DNA of 64,000 nt from Deltaproteobacteria bacterium (GTDB lineage Bacteria; Desulfobacterota; B13-G15; RBG-16-54-18). A model generated the notes under the pieces. That model searched no databases and was not told the DNA's origin. It saw nothing but the letters and a program-made list of their open reading frames with translations. The position numbers and the translations under genes were made by a program. Location: positions 1 through 64,000 of the forward strand of contig JAFGNJ010000021.1 of assembly GCA_016927065.1 (NCBI GenBank), read 5' to 3'. Shown here piece after piece: positions 35,801-44,437 of the stretch. Numbering within the stretch: the stretch's first letter is position 1; every line of letters begins with the position of its first letter.

Positions 35801-38409
35801 ATGTATTGAATATTCCCCTCCATATCGGCCCAGGTCATAGCCACCGGCGCGTTGTCCATGAGGCCCTGAAGTTGTTTTTCGTTCTCCTTTAAGGCCTGCT
35901 CGGCCTGTTGGCGCTCGGTGATATCTCTAATGAGCGTGATGGTCCGATCAGCACCGTTCTTATCCTTGAAGATACCGAATGATATCTCACACGGGATCTT
36001 TGTCCCGTCTTTGTGCAGGTGTGTCAGTTCCCCTTGGTAATACCCCGTGCGGGCGCGTTCTTTCAAAAAGACCTGCAACTTGGGATCATTTTGATCGACA
36101 AGTTCTTTCCTCCCTGCGCGGCGTAGCTCTTCCTCCGTCCTCCCGAACAGCCGGCATGCCGCCGGGTTTGCCGAGAATATCGAGCCGTCAGGAGCGGTCA
36201 GCAATATGCCGTCCAGGCTGTTAACAAAGAAAGTCCTGAATTGCTCCTCGCTCTCCCGCAGCGCCTCCTCCGCTCGTTTGCGCTCGGTAATGTCCTCGGC
36301 AGCAATGACCACACCAGCCGAGAGGTCATGGGGATCGAGCGGCGCCGCGCTCACGTGGACATCAATGATCCTTCCATCCTTGTGCACCCATTTCGTGTCT
36401 ATCTCGCCGATGCGCCCCTGCCGCGCCACATCGTACGCAATCTCCCCCACACGGGCAAACTCTTCGTCATTAAGATACACCATGCGGGGACTATTCTGTT
36501 TCAACTCTTCCGTCGTATGTCCGGTAATAGCAGCCATCCTGTCGCTCACCCAGGCTATCACCCTCTCAGCCGTCAAAAAGGCGATGCCGATGGGGGCTGC
36601 TGAAAAGATGGATTGCAGCGTGGTTTCGCTTTTTTTAAGTGCCTCCTCCGTCTGCTTGCGGTCGGTGATGTCGGTAACGATGGCAAAACTGCTCTGATGA
36701 TGGGCGTGAATATCAAAGGTTGGCGTGGGCGACATAATCGTGTGAACTTTGCCGCCATCTTTTTTTGTCCACGTAAGCTCGTACGGAGGCGCATCCTTTA
36801 CGCCTTTTTTGCGTTTGGCCCTCAGGTCTTTGAGGATCTTACTATTTTCCTCATCGAGAAAGTCAAAGATAGGGCGTCCAATGATCTCATTCAGCGCATA
36901 CCCCAACATCTCGCAGAATTGTTCATTGGCATAGGTGCTGACAAAGTTTGAGTCTATCCCGCTCAATCCAGCCTGCATCTTCTCAATCAATATGCGGTAG
37001 CGTTCTTCACTCTGCCGCAGCTCTTCCTCCATCCGCTTGCGCTCGGTTATTTCTCCTTTCAGTTGTTCATTGGTCGCTTGCAATTCGGCAGTGCGTTCTG
37101 TGACCAACTCTCCAAGGTTTTCGCGATGTCTTCTTAATTCCTTCTCCGCTTGTTTGTGCTCGCTGATGTCGGTGATGATGGCAAAACTGCCGGTATAGTG
37201 ACCATCGACACTGAAATCAGGGGTCGGCGTCACGATCGTGTCGACTGTATGCCCGTCCTTTGCTACCCACGTGATCTCATACGGTATAGGGTTTTTCAGT
37301 CCTTTCCTTCGTTTTGCGAGTACCTCTTCCTGAAGCTTTCGACTCTCCTCACTGTGAAAGTCGGTGGTAGGACGTCCGATCATCTCATCCATCGTATATC
37401 CCAAAAGCTGGCACATTTGATCATTGACGTAGGTGATTGAACCCTTCGCGTCTATGGCGCTCAACCCGACCCGCATCGTCTCCACCAGCCGGCGAAAGCG
37501 TTCCTCGCTCTGTCGCAGCTTATGTTCTACCTGCGTTTTTTTCTGTTCTTTAGCTCGTCTTTCTAATGTATCGATTTTCTTTCGCAGCATCTCCTCAGTT
37601 TGCTTGCGCCCGGTGATGTCTCGGATAATCCCCTGATATTCCAGGACGCTACCATCATCCGCCCGTTGTACCGTTACCGTGAGCAGGCAGTCCATGGCTG
37701 TTCCATCCTTTTTGCGCAATCGCACGGCATGCTCGTGCACGAATCCTTTTTTTTCTATCTCCTGCTGAAAACGTCGCGCTTCGGCGGGATCAAAATAGAG
37801 CTCCCTGGCTTTCACCTTCCGCATCTCCGCCCTGGTATAGCCGAAGAGCTTCAAGGCGGCCTTGTTGGCATCAACATATTCACCATCACCCGTGGTAATG
37901 TAGATGGAGTCTTGGGAGTTTTCGAAGAGGATCTTATATCGCTCTTCGCTCACGCGCCGCGTCGCCTCTTCTCGCCTGCGGTCGGTGATATCCTGCAGCG
38001 ATGCCATGCTCTTGTGCGTCCCCGGAATCTGTCCGAGGGTCAGCACAACGTTCTTGATCTTTCCGCACCGGTCGATGAAGCGAAATTCAAAACAACGCGG
38101 CGCCAGCATCGGATCCGACTTGCGCAACAGGTGATATTCTCTCAGTCGTTTTCGATCCGGCCTCGCGACAAATTCCGTCCAGCTCTTTTTCCCCTCGATC
38201 TCTTTTTTTGTGTAACCGCTGAGCCGCTCAAACTCCGCGTTGGCTAGGGAGATGGTGGCATCCGCCTCGACGATCACCATGGGCTTGCCGTTGTTTGTAA
38301 AGAGGGCCTGGTATTCCTTCGGCAATGCAGCCTTTGTACCCTGGTGGGCGGCTATGAGCTCGAGGACACTCTGTCCCCTTCTGGTTGTCGTGCTGGCAAC
38401 ACACTTCAT
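32818..38409 (-). CDS. 12-PAS sensor histidine kinase, phytochrome-like catalytic core
   Basis: This 1863-residue protein is soluble; no membrane helix is seen. Twelve PAS domains of about 125 residues run from residue 25 to about 1590, most ending in DITERK followed by a short coiled segment. Then come a dimerisation/phosphotransfer helix with His1624 (IVSHDLRVPL) and an ATPase domain with N-box ILGNAVKYL, G1 DNGRG, F-box FAPF and G2 GEGMGLS. PAS domains 7, 8, 9 and 11 form one subgroup (LMDNAPVA.TW or LMDTSPVAI.W starts), and 3, 4 and 12 another. AGGAGG precedes ATG 38409. It heads the operon and is the likely phosphate donor for the four downstream receivers. The ligands sensed are unknown. 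Confidence 0.93.
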   Translation of the reverse strand: MKCVASTTTRRGQSVLELIAAHQGTKAALPKEYQALFTNNGKPMVIVEADATISLANAEFERLSGYTKKEIEGKKSWTEFVARPDRKRLREYHLLRKSDPMLAPRCFEFRFIDRCGKIKNVVLTLGQIPGTHKSMASLQDITDRRREEATRRVSEERYKILFENSQDSIYITTGDGEYVDANKAALKLFGYTRAEMRKVKARELYFDPAEARRFQQEIEKKGFVHEHAVRLRKKDGTAMDCLLTVTVQRADDGSVLEYQGIIRDITGRKQTEEMLRKKIDTLERRAKEQKKTQVEHKLRQSEERFRRLVETMRVGLSAIDAKGSITYVNDQMCQLLGYTMDEMIGRPTTDFHSEESRKLQEEVLAKRRKGLKNPIPYEITWVAKDGHTVDTIVTPTPDFSVDGHYTGSFAIITDISEHKQAEKELRRHRENLGELVTERTAELQATNEQLKGEITERKRMEEELRQSEERYRILIEKMQAGLSGIDSNFVSTYANEQFCEMLGYALNEIIGRPIFDFLDEENSKILKDLRAKRKKGVKDAPPYELTWTKKDGGKVHTIMSPTPTFDIHAHHQSSFAIVTDITDRKQTEEALKKSETTLQSIFSAAPIGIAFLTAERVIAWVSDRMAAITGHTTEELKQNSPRMVYLNDEEFARVGEIAYDVARQGRIGEIDTKWVHKDGRIIDVHVSAAPLDPHDLSAGVVIAAEDITERKRAEEALRESEEQFRTFFVNSLDGILLTAPDGSIFSANPAACRLFGRTEEELRRAGRKELVDQNDPKLQVFLKERARTGYYQGELTHLHKDGTKIPCEISFGIFKDKNGADRTITLIRDITERQQAEQALKENEKQLQGLMDNAPVAMTWADMEGNIQYINNTFYDLFGYTLDDIPTTDEFRRLAYPKASDLEAYNAQVLKQRERLARGEKAIPIEVTLTCKDGSTRHVAAVGAVTSNRRMVIYNDITERKRMEEALQENERQLRSLMDNAPVAVTWSDMDGNIQYINHKHHELFGYTLADIPTIAEWKKLVHRDSASREAYEAQVAVQKERLAQGLAAMPIETDISCKDGATCYVSTMGAVVTNRRMTIYIDITERKQMEENLRQSQQELQALMDTSPVAITWSDQQGNIEYINRKFQELFGYSHEEIPTIAAWKERAHPDPADREAYSAQTAIQKERLKQGKEALPIETTITCKDGSTRHVTAVGSLVSKRMMAIYTDITERKEMEDALKKSEQALRLVTDNVTDVVWSMDLQGNFTYATPSAEQIFGYTPDELLSLKFSDIMTPESQQKALDLFHRDVGKKTHTSVTMEIEQICKDGSKKWCEATSTFSLDEHKRPTGMVGVTRDITERKRMEEQLRQRQQELQTLMDTSPVAIMWSDMQRNIVYINRKFQELFGYTLEEIPTVLTWKDRAMPDKAIREEYDVKAAVEKKRIDEGLASRPIETVITGKNGSRHHVIVMGAMAANRHMVIYSDITERKEMEEQLRKSEELHRTLIETTKVGVSAINENGVIMYTNERLSDIWGYPANEIMGHRVTEFLDEENVKILQEQLAKRKGGGREPYEIAWKKKNGTSVPTILAPTPISDAEGRYKGSYGFITDITERKRIEERLQRYADELERSNEEVKNFAYIVSHDLRVPLVNLKGYSAELGAALEILGANFDAVLPQLPDEKRSEVALALHEDIPEALEFITNSVSRMDSFINAVLVLSRLGRRELKAEPIDMNALVEPIVEGMSHQIQEKGITMTIGALPEVVADRTSVEQIVGNILGNAVKYLDHERPGEIEVTGEANGGETIFRIRDNGRGVAADDMEKVFAPFRRAGKQDTPGEGMGLSYVQTLVRRHNGRIWCESELGKGTTFYFTIATPSSQGADNA

Positions 38410-38492
38410 CCCGGCCTCCTCATCTCTCAGGAAAACTTGCTCTTGGGTTCATTAAAAACTGATAATTTAATGCATCATACCTAACTGAGATT

Positions 38493-38510
38493 GAGCATTT
38501 TCTGTGCCAA
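38493..38510 (-). promoter_or_regulatory. sigma-54-type promoter of the kinase operon
   Basis: The minus strand reads TTGGCAC-AGAAA-ATGCTC. GG (38507-38508) and GC (38495-38496) are 10 bases apart, as required for -24/-12 elements, and the -24 half is a full consensus TTGGCAC. The predicted start of transcription is about 75 bases before the ATG at 38409. The whole interval 38410-38766 holds this promoter and a distal palindrome, and no gene. Confidence 0.75.
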
Positions 38511-38610
38511 TATTAGGGGTATTTTACGTCGAAAAACTCCTTATAAATTAATGGTTTATAATAACCAGCTTAAAGATTGTCGAGAACAAGCACTCATTAG
38601 CAACAGAAGA

Positions 38611-38623
38611 GACATTTTTTGTC
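38611..38623. promoter_or_regulatory. GACA-N5-TGTC palindrome, candidate enhancer site 1
   Basis: Four-base arms flank TTTTT. The centre lies 109 bases upstream of the -24 GG at 38508, a normal distance for a sigma-54 activator site. A matching palindrome stands at the same distance from the next promoter upstream. Confidence 0.6.
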
Positions 38624-38766
38624 ACTTTTCTGGGCGATACCGTATTACAGGTTGAAGAAGAGAGCGGTATTTCTTAAGGGGGTGCAAAAAACAAGATTAA
38701 AAAAGATCTGCAAAGACTTGGAGGGGCCTCAGGCGACTCTCTCTACCGATACGTCAAGCCGTCGTC

Positions 38767-41700
38767 CTATTTCGGGGCATAGCGCTGGTAATTGCCTCGT
38801 CCTTTATCCTTGGCGTGATACATGGCGATGTCGGCGTACTTCAGTAACGTATCGGCATCGTCGGCATCGTCAGGATAAAGGGAAAAACCGATGCTGGTGG
38901 ATATCTGGAGTTCGTGGTCATCAAAGACAAAGGGTTGACGAAAGGCGTCCAAGATCTTTTGAGCGATGGTAACCGCATCGTGGGGGCTGGCTATTTCGGA
39001 TAGTAACACCAAGAATTCATCCCCGCCAACGCGTGCAATGGTATCGTCCCTGCGCAATAACCCTTTCAGCCGATCGCCGACGGCTCGCAGCAGCTGATCT
39101 CCTACATTGTGCCCCAAGGAGTCGTTCACGTCCTTGAAATAATCCAGGTCGAGCAACATCAGCGCGAGTTTCTTTTTATGACGGTGCGCCTGGGTGAGTG
39201 CCAGGGCAAGGCGGTCATTGAACAACATACGGTTGGGCAATCCGGTAAGAGAATCGTGGGTGGCCATACGGACGAGTTCTGTCTCCGCCCGCTTGCGCTC
39301 AGTAATATCCTTTGCGATCATCGTCACCGCCTCGATATGCTCATCTGCTTTCTTGACCGGGCTTAACGTCCTGAGGAAGTGCCTGTCGTCCCGCCGACTC
39401 TTATGTTCATATTGGGCAAATCGACCGGCCTTAAACACCTGGTCCACATGCTCAGAAAATTCCTTGTTGTCTTCACGAGAATGGAAGTCGCCATATGGCC
39501 TGCCGATAACCTGGCTTCGTGGTAGACCAAGCCTGGAAAGATATTTCTCGTTTATATAAAGATACCGTTTATCCCTGTCTATGAGGCATACGGAATCCTC
39601 GGTAAATTCGACTAAAGCACGATACTTCTCTTCCGATTCCCGCAGCGCCTCCTCGATCCGCTTACGCTCCGTGATATCACTATACATGACTAAGATCCGG
39701 TTGCCCACCAAGGACCCTGCCTGCAGCACGTGGCGGATGGAACCGTCCTTGCAGGTGATGGTCACCTCTATTGGTGCGGCTTCTTTCCCCTGCTGCTGTG
39801 CCTCTTTAAGCATGTCTAGCAGGGTAGGGACTTGCTTGCGGTAGGCCGGATCCGGATATGCCAGGCGTCGCCAGTGAGCAACGGTCGGCATATCTTCAAC
39901 GGTATAGCCGAAGAACTCGCAGAATTTGTGATTATTGTATTGGACATTCCCCTGCATGTCGGCCCAGCTAATACAGAGCGGCGAAGCATCCATAAGGGCC
40001 TGAAGCTCTTGTTGGTTTTGCCGCAGTTCCTCCTCCATCCGCTTGCGCTCGGTAATATCGTTGTAGATAACCATACGCTGGTTCGAAGTAATCGCCCCCA
40101 CCGCCGTCACGTGGCGAGTAGAACCATCCTTGCAGGTGAGGGTCACTTCTATGGGGATGGCCTCCTTCCCCTGCTCGAGCCGTTCCCTTTGTTTGAGCAC
40201 CTGGGCGGTGTACGCCTCAAGATCATTCCCTTGTGGATAGGCCACCCGACGTAATTCATCAGTAGTGGGGATATCATCAAGGGTATAGCCAAAGAGCTCA
40301 TGAAATTTACGGTTGATGTATTGGATATTCCCGTCCATGTCGGCCCAGGTAAAAGCCACCGGCGCGTTGTCCATAAGGGCCTGTAAATGCTCTCGATTCT
40401 GCCGCAGCGCCTCCTGCATCCGTACGCGCTCGGTGATATCGGTAATTATGGCGAAACTGCTCTGGTGTTGACCGTGCACATCAAAGGTTGGCGTGGGCGA
40501 CATAATAGTATGGACCTTCCCCCCGTCCTTCTTGGTCCAGATAAGTTCATAAGGAGAGTCGTCACGCATGCCTTTTTTTCTTTTGGCCAATAGGCCTTTG
40601 AGCACCTTACGGTTTTCTGCGTCGAGAAAATCGTAGACCGAGCGCCCCATAATTTCTTTCTGAGAACGCCCCCACAGCTTGCAGAGATGCTCATTGGCAT
40701 AAGTAACAATGCCTTTGGTGTCTATACCGCTTACACCCGCCTTCGTCGTCTCAATCAACGTGCGGAGTCGTTCTTCACTCTGCCGCAGCGCCTCCTCCGC
40801 CCGTCTGCGCTCGGTAACGTCGGCAAGCATCATCAGCGTCCGACCATCACCCAACAACGCCGGCCTGAACTCTACTTCCTTAATAGCACCCCTTTTGGTC
40901 CTAATGTTGAATGTCCGCGTGAACACGCGGCCGAGCCGCTTGCGGAACTCCCTGTCTGTCGCCTGTTGCGCACTATCTTTTTCCCAGGCCGCACGCGCCA
41001 TATTTCGATACTGTTTTTTTGGATAGGCCAGCATGGCCCAATCATGGAGCGTGGGGATGTCTGTGATCGTGTAGCCGGTGATCGCGGTGAACGCCGGATT
41101 GACGTATAAGGTCTTTCCGTTCTTATCCCGCACAAATACCCCATAAGGGGCCCTCTCCAAGACCTCGTGTAACGATTCTCGTTCCTGCCGTAATAGCTCC
41201 TCGGTCCGTTTGCGCTCGGTGATGTCGCGGCCCATGCCACAGATCCCCACGATCTCGCCAGCGCTGTTACGTATCGGCACCTTGATAAGGTGGTATATAG
41301 CTGATTTCCCCTTTATCGAACTGTGTTCTTCTTTGTCGACAAATTCCCCCTTAAAGACACGGGATGCTTCCTTCTTGATGCGTGTCGCACCTTCCTTAGT
41401 AAGAAAGGCGGCGCCTGTTGTCCCGATTATTTTTTTTGCGGGTATTCCGAGGTGCCGTTCGAAGGCCGGATTAACAGCGGTAAACCTGAGATCACGATCT
41501 TTGAGATAAATGCTGTCTTGAGCCGTTTCAAAGATAGCACGAAATCGCTCCTCACTCTCCCTGAGCGCCTCCTCCGTTTGCCTGCGCTTAGTAACATCGG
41601 TATTCGAAACAACACATTCTTGAACGATCCCTCCACGAGAGTACATAGGATAGAATCTGGAAAGCATGAATCGCTGTGTTCCATCTTTGCATCGATAGCT

Positions 41701-42564
41701 TACATCCTGGTCATGCAGCGAACGCCCCTTCCAAATTTTGGCCATTTTAGCTTCTAGAATGGGAATATCTTTTGGATTCCATAACAGTTTATGATATCGC
41801 TGGCCGATAATCTCCTTACGACTATATTGGAAGAGCTTTTCGCTGGCACGATTCCATGTCTGAATTTTTCCGTCTCTGTCCACCGTAAAAATCTGGTTGG
41901 GTGAATTATTCATGGCCTGCTGATAGCGTTCTTTCTCTCCTCTCAGTTCCTCCTCCGCCTGCTTGCGCTCAGCGACTTCCCGTTGCAGTTGTTCGTTGAT
42001 CGTTGTTAATTCAGCGGTGCGCTCTTCAATCAACTCCTCTAGGTGTTCCTGGTATTTCTTTAATTCTTCTTCTGCCCGTTTGCGCTCGGTAATGTCGCGT
42101 ATAATAGCGACAATGCCGAAATTCTTCTCGCTTTTCTTAAAAAGAGAACTAGTAATCTCGACAAAAATTCTTTCACCTATTTTAGTACGCACCTCTACTT
42201 CAAAAGGAGGCATCTGCTGACCGGAAATCGTTTGAGCAAAGGCGGTGAGAATTGTACCAATACTCTTGGGGGGAAACATCTTTAAGAATTTTAAGCGCTT
42301 TCCAATGACGTCTTCTTCCGTATATCCGGATACTTCTGTTATTCTCGTGTTTATTTTTAGGACCTTGCCCGTCAAATCGAGCATGACAATACCGTTTTTG
42401 ACGCCGTTAAAAATCGCTTGATACTCTTCCTCTGCCCCTTGCAGCGAATCTTCTCCCTTGTGCCTAGCTGCCACCCCCCGCAGTTCGGCGACTCGTTGGC
42501 GCAGTTCGGCCAATTCCTGTTTCAACTTTTCTTTCGTCTTATCGTTCTCTCTCATCCTGGGCAC
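38767..42564 (-). CDS. 8-PAS GGDEF protein (diguanylate cyclase)
   Basis: This is a 1265-residue soluble protein. An N-terminal coiled coil (1-45) leads to eight PAS domains up to about residue 1090, then a GGDEF domain with RVGGDEF and the I-site RRDD five residues before it. No EAL domain is present. It should make cyclic di-GMP under control of PAS inputs. Several PAS units are close copies of those in the adjacent kinase; the sixth here is very similar to the kinase's seventh in both protein and DNA. It is transcribed from its own sigma-54-type promoter, separate from the kinase operon that follows. Confidence 0.93.
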   Translation of the reverse strand: MPRMRENDKTKEKLKQELAELRQRVAELRGVAARHKGEDSLQGAEEEYQAIFNGVKNGIVMLDLTGKVLKINTRITEVSGYTEEDVIGKRLKFLKMFPPKSIGTILTAFAQTISGQQMPPFEVEVRTKIGERIFVEITSSLFKKSEKNFGIVAIIRDITERKRAEEELKKYQEHLEELIEERTAELTTINEQLQREVAERKQAEEELRGEKERYQQAMNNSPNQIFTVDRDGKIQTWNRASEKLFQYSRKEIIGQRYHKLLWNPKDIPILEAKMAKIWKGRSLHDQDVSYRCKDGTQRFMLSRFYPMYSRGGIVQECVVSNTDVTKRRQTEEALRESEERFRAIFETAQDSIYLKDRDLRFTAVNPAFERHLGIPAKKIIGTTGAAFLTKEGATRIKKEASRVFKGEFVDKEEHSSIKGKSAIYHLIKVPIRNSAGEIVGICGMGRDITERKRTEELLRQERESLHEVLERAPYGVFVRDKNGKTLYVNPAFTAITGYTITDIPTLHDWAMLAYPKKQYRNMARAAWEKDSAQQATDREFRKRLGRVFTRTFNIRTKRGAIKEVEFRPALLGDGRTLMMLADVTERRRAEEALRQSEERLRTLIETTKAGVSGIDTKGIVTYANEHLCKLWGRSQKEIMGRSVYDFLDAENRKVLKGLLAKRKKGMRDDSPYELIWTKKDGGKVHTIMSPTPTFDVHGQHQSSFAIITDITERVRMQEALRQNREHLQALMDNAPVAFTWADMDGNIQYINRKFHELFGYTLDDIPTTDELRRVAYPQGNDLEAYTAQVLKQRERLEQGKEAIPIEVTLTCKDGSTRHVTAVGAITSNQRMVIYNDITERKRMEEELRQNQQELQALMDASPLCISWADMQGNVQYNNHKFCEFFGYTVEDMPTVAHWRRLAYPDPAYRKQVPTLLDMLKEAQQQGKEAAPIEVTITCKDGSIRHVLQAGSLVGNRILVMYSDITERKRIEEALRESEEKYRALVEFTEDSVCLIDRDKRYLYINEKYLSRLGLPRSQVIGRPYGDFHSREDNKEFSEHVDQVFKAGRFAQYEHKSRRDDRHFLRTLSPVKKADEHIEAVTMIAKDITERKRAETELVRMATHDSLTGLPNRMLFNDRLALALTQAHRHKKKLALMLLDLDYFKDVNDSLGHNVGDQLLRAVGDRLKGLLRRDDTIARVGGDEFLVLLSEIASPHDAVTIAQKILDAFRQPFVFDDHELQISTSIGFSLYPDDADDADTLLKYADIAMYHAKDKGRGNYQRYAPK

Positions 42565-42642
42565 TGCACAACCTCTATTTTAAGACATCGGCATCCGTGT
42601 TTCATGCAATGCCTAAAGATACGCCCGCCCCATTATTTGCTC

Positions 42643-42660
42643 AGCATTTTTTGTGCCAAT
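42643..42660 (-). promoter_or_regulatory. sigma-54-type promoter of the 8-PAS cyclase gene
   Basis: The minus strand reads TTGGCAC-AAAAA-ATGCTG, with GG (42656-42657) and GC (42644-42645) ten bases apart. It differs from the kinase-operon promoter in only a few spacer bases, and the flanking sequence is also alike. The ATG at 42564 is about 70 bases beyond the predicted transcription start. Confidence 0.75.
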
Positions 42661-42759
42661 AATGCGATTATTATTCGAAAGAAAAAATGATTAAAAAACA
42701 ATAACTTATTTATTATGCACCATAAGATAAGAGAAAAATGTTATTAGAGGACACTATTT

Positions 42760-42774
42760 TGACACTTTTTGTCA
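42760..42774. promoter_or_regulatory. TGACA-N5-TGTCA palindrome, candidate enhancer site 2
   Basis: Five-base arms flank CTTTT. The centre is 110 bases upstream of the -24 GG at 42657, matching the other copy to within one base. The two sites share the sequence TTTTTGTCAC on their right side. Confidence 0.6.
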
Positions 42775-42906
42775 CCCGTCGATAGGGCATTCAGGACGAA
42801 GGAACCGGAACGTTGACTGGAGTTTCCTGAGTTTTATGTCTGGTGAGGGTTTTTCTCCGTTTCTGAGGAAAACCGTTCTCCCGTAATGGCGTCACCGGCA
42901 CACCAT

Positions 42907-42964
42907 AAATCCCCCCTTACCCCTGGCTAAAGAGCCACCTTCGGCTTTAGCAAAGGGGGGATTT
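42907..42964. repeat. long hairpin element
   Basis: Perfect 12-bp outer arms (42907-42918/42953-42964) contain six C and six G in a row; an inner 7-bp stem GCTAAAG/CTTTAGC (42926-42932/42945-42951) adds stability. It sits in a 610-bp gene-free interval (42565-43174) with the cyclase promoter on one side and hisS on the other. It looks like a dispersed palindromic repeat; use as a transcription boundary is possible. Confidence 0.6.
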
Positions 42965-43174
42965 GCAACCTATCTTCACCATGATGTTCAAATCGCTATC
43001 GTGAAACTCAAAAAAGGGAGATTCCATATAATCGTATCCTTACCTTATCGATATTGTTACACAATAATGATTTCAGTATTAAAAACCGGGAACGTTGAGG
43101 TTTGACTTTTCACATTCGTTGGTATACAAGGCTTAGAGATATTCCCGAGAAAATGCCATAACGAAGGAGATAGC

Positions 43175-44437
43175 TTGGAAGTTAACGCTGTCAGGGGGTT
43201 TAACGACATCCTTGCTCCCGAGATCGAACGATGGAGGATTTTGGAGGAGTATGCCCGGCAGGTCCTGGAGGAATTCGGCTTCTCCGAGATACGGGTGCCG
43301 ATCTTGGAAAAGGCAAAGCTCTTTTCGCGCAGCATTGGTGAAGAAACGGATATCGTTGAAAAGGAAACATACACCTTTGAGGATCGTGGGGGAGATCTGG
43401 TTACCATGCGCCCTGAGGCCACCGCCTCCATTGTACGGGCATATATCGAACACAAGATGTATGCCGCCGAGCCAATGGCCAAGCTGTATTCCATCGGCCC
43501 CATGTTCAGGCATGAGAGACCGCAGAAAGGGAGATTTCGCCAATTTCATCAGATAAATGCGGAAGTCTTCGGCATCTCTCATCCTATGATAGATGCCGAG
43601 GTCATGGCCATTGTGATACACTATCTGTCACTCGTGGGTGCTGCGGATTACAACTTGCAGATTAACTCCCTCGGTTGCCGCCGTTGTCGTCTCCCCTACA
43701 AGAAAGACCTGCAGGTCTTTCTCACTGATCGCCTCCCTCAGCTCTGTGGGGATTGCCGGAGGAGGATGGAGCGAAACCCCCTGAGGGCCTTCGACTGCAA
43801 GAAACCGGGGTGTCAAGAGGTAATGACAGAGGCCCCTCATGTCGCTGACTATCTCTGTTCGGAATGTACCGAGCACTTCAAGGGGGTACAATACTATCTC
43901 GAGGTCCTTGACGTCCCTTTTACAATAAACCCTAGGATGGTGCGGGGTTTGGACTATTACACCAAGACCTCTTTTGAGGTGATTGCGGGGGGGCTCGGGG
44001 CACAAAACGCCGTGGCTGGAGGTGGCAGATATGACCGCCTCGTGGAGGAATTGGGGGGACCGGATATCCCCGGTATTGGATTTGCCATCGGTATGGAACG
44101 TTTGCTCCTTACCCTGCCAAAGAGGCGCCCTTCTGTTGATCTGGCACTCTTCATCGCCGCCTTGGGGGAGGAACCGCAGAAAGAGGCCTTCAGCTTGAGT
44201 TATAAATTGAATCGTAGCGGAGTGCGGACTATGATCGACTATGAAGGGCGCAGTCTCAAGGCGCAAATGCGCAGGGCGGATAAATTCGGTGCGCGCTTTG
44301 TACTGATCATCGGCGAAGATGAGCAACGCTCAGGAAAGTCTATCCTGCGCGACATGAAAAAGAAAAAACAGGAAGAGGTCCCCCTCCACACAATTTTCGA
44401 GGAAATAACTCGTAGGTTGGGAGGGGGCTCTCCTTAA
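43175..44437 (+). CDS. hisS: histidyl-tRNA synthetase
   Basis: This 420-residue class II synthetase has motif 1 around [17 protein letters not shown], motif 2 [17 protein letters not shown], the histidine-specific [11 protein letters not shown] and motif 3 [11 protein letters not shown]; an anticodon-binding domain follows after about 325. It charges tRNA-His. The start codon is TTG (43175), supported by AAGGAGA six bases upstream and by alignment of [12 protein letters not shown] with family N-termini. A possible TTGACT-N17-TACAAG promoter is at 43101-43129. Its stop overlaps that of rpoD by 4 bases, tail to tail, with no room for a terminator. Confidence 0.97.
   Translation: MEVNAVRGFNDILAPEIERWRILEEYARQVLEEFGFSEIRVPILEKAKLFSRSIGEETDIVEKETYTFEDRGGDLVTMRPEATASIVRAYIEHKMYAAEPMAKLYSIGPMFRHERPQKGRFRQFHQINAEVFGISHPMIDAEVMAIVIHYLSLVGAADYNLQINSLGCRRCRLPYKKDLQVFLTDRLPQLCGDCRRRMERNPLRAFDCKKPGCQEVMTEAPHVADYLCSECTEHFKGVQYYLEVLDVPFTINPRMVRGLDYYTKTSFEVIAGGLGAQNAVAGGGRYDRLVEELGGPDIPGIGFAIGMERLLLTLPKRRPSVDLALFIAALGEEPQKEAFSLSYKLNRSGVRTMIDYEGRSLKAQMRRADKFGARFVLIIGEDEQRSGKSILRDMKKKKQEEVPLHTIFEEITRRLGGGSP

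Noticed and set aside
32868-42220. Many long open frames on the plus strand opposite the PAS genes
   Set aside because: They are antisense shadows of the repeated PAS coding sequence; none has a domain or ribosome site.
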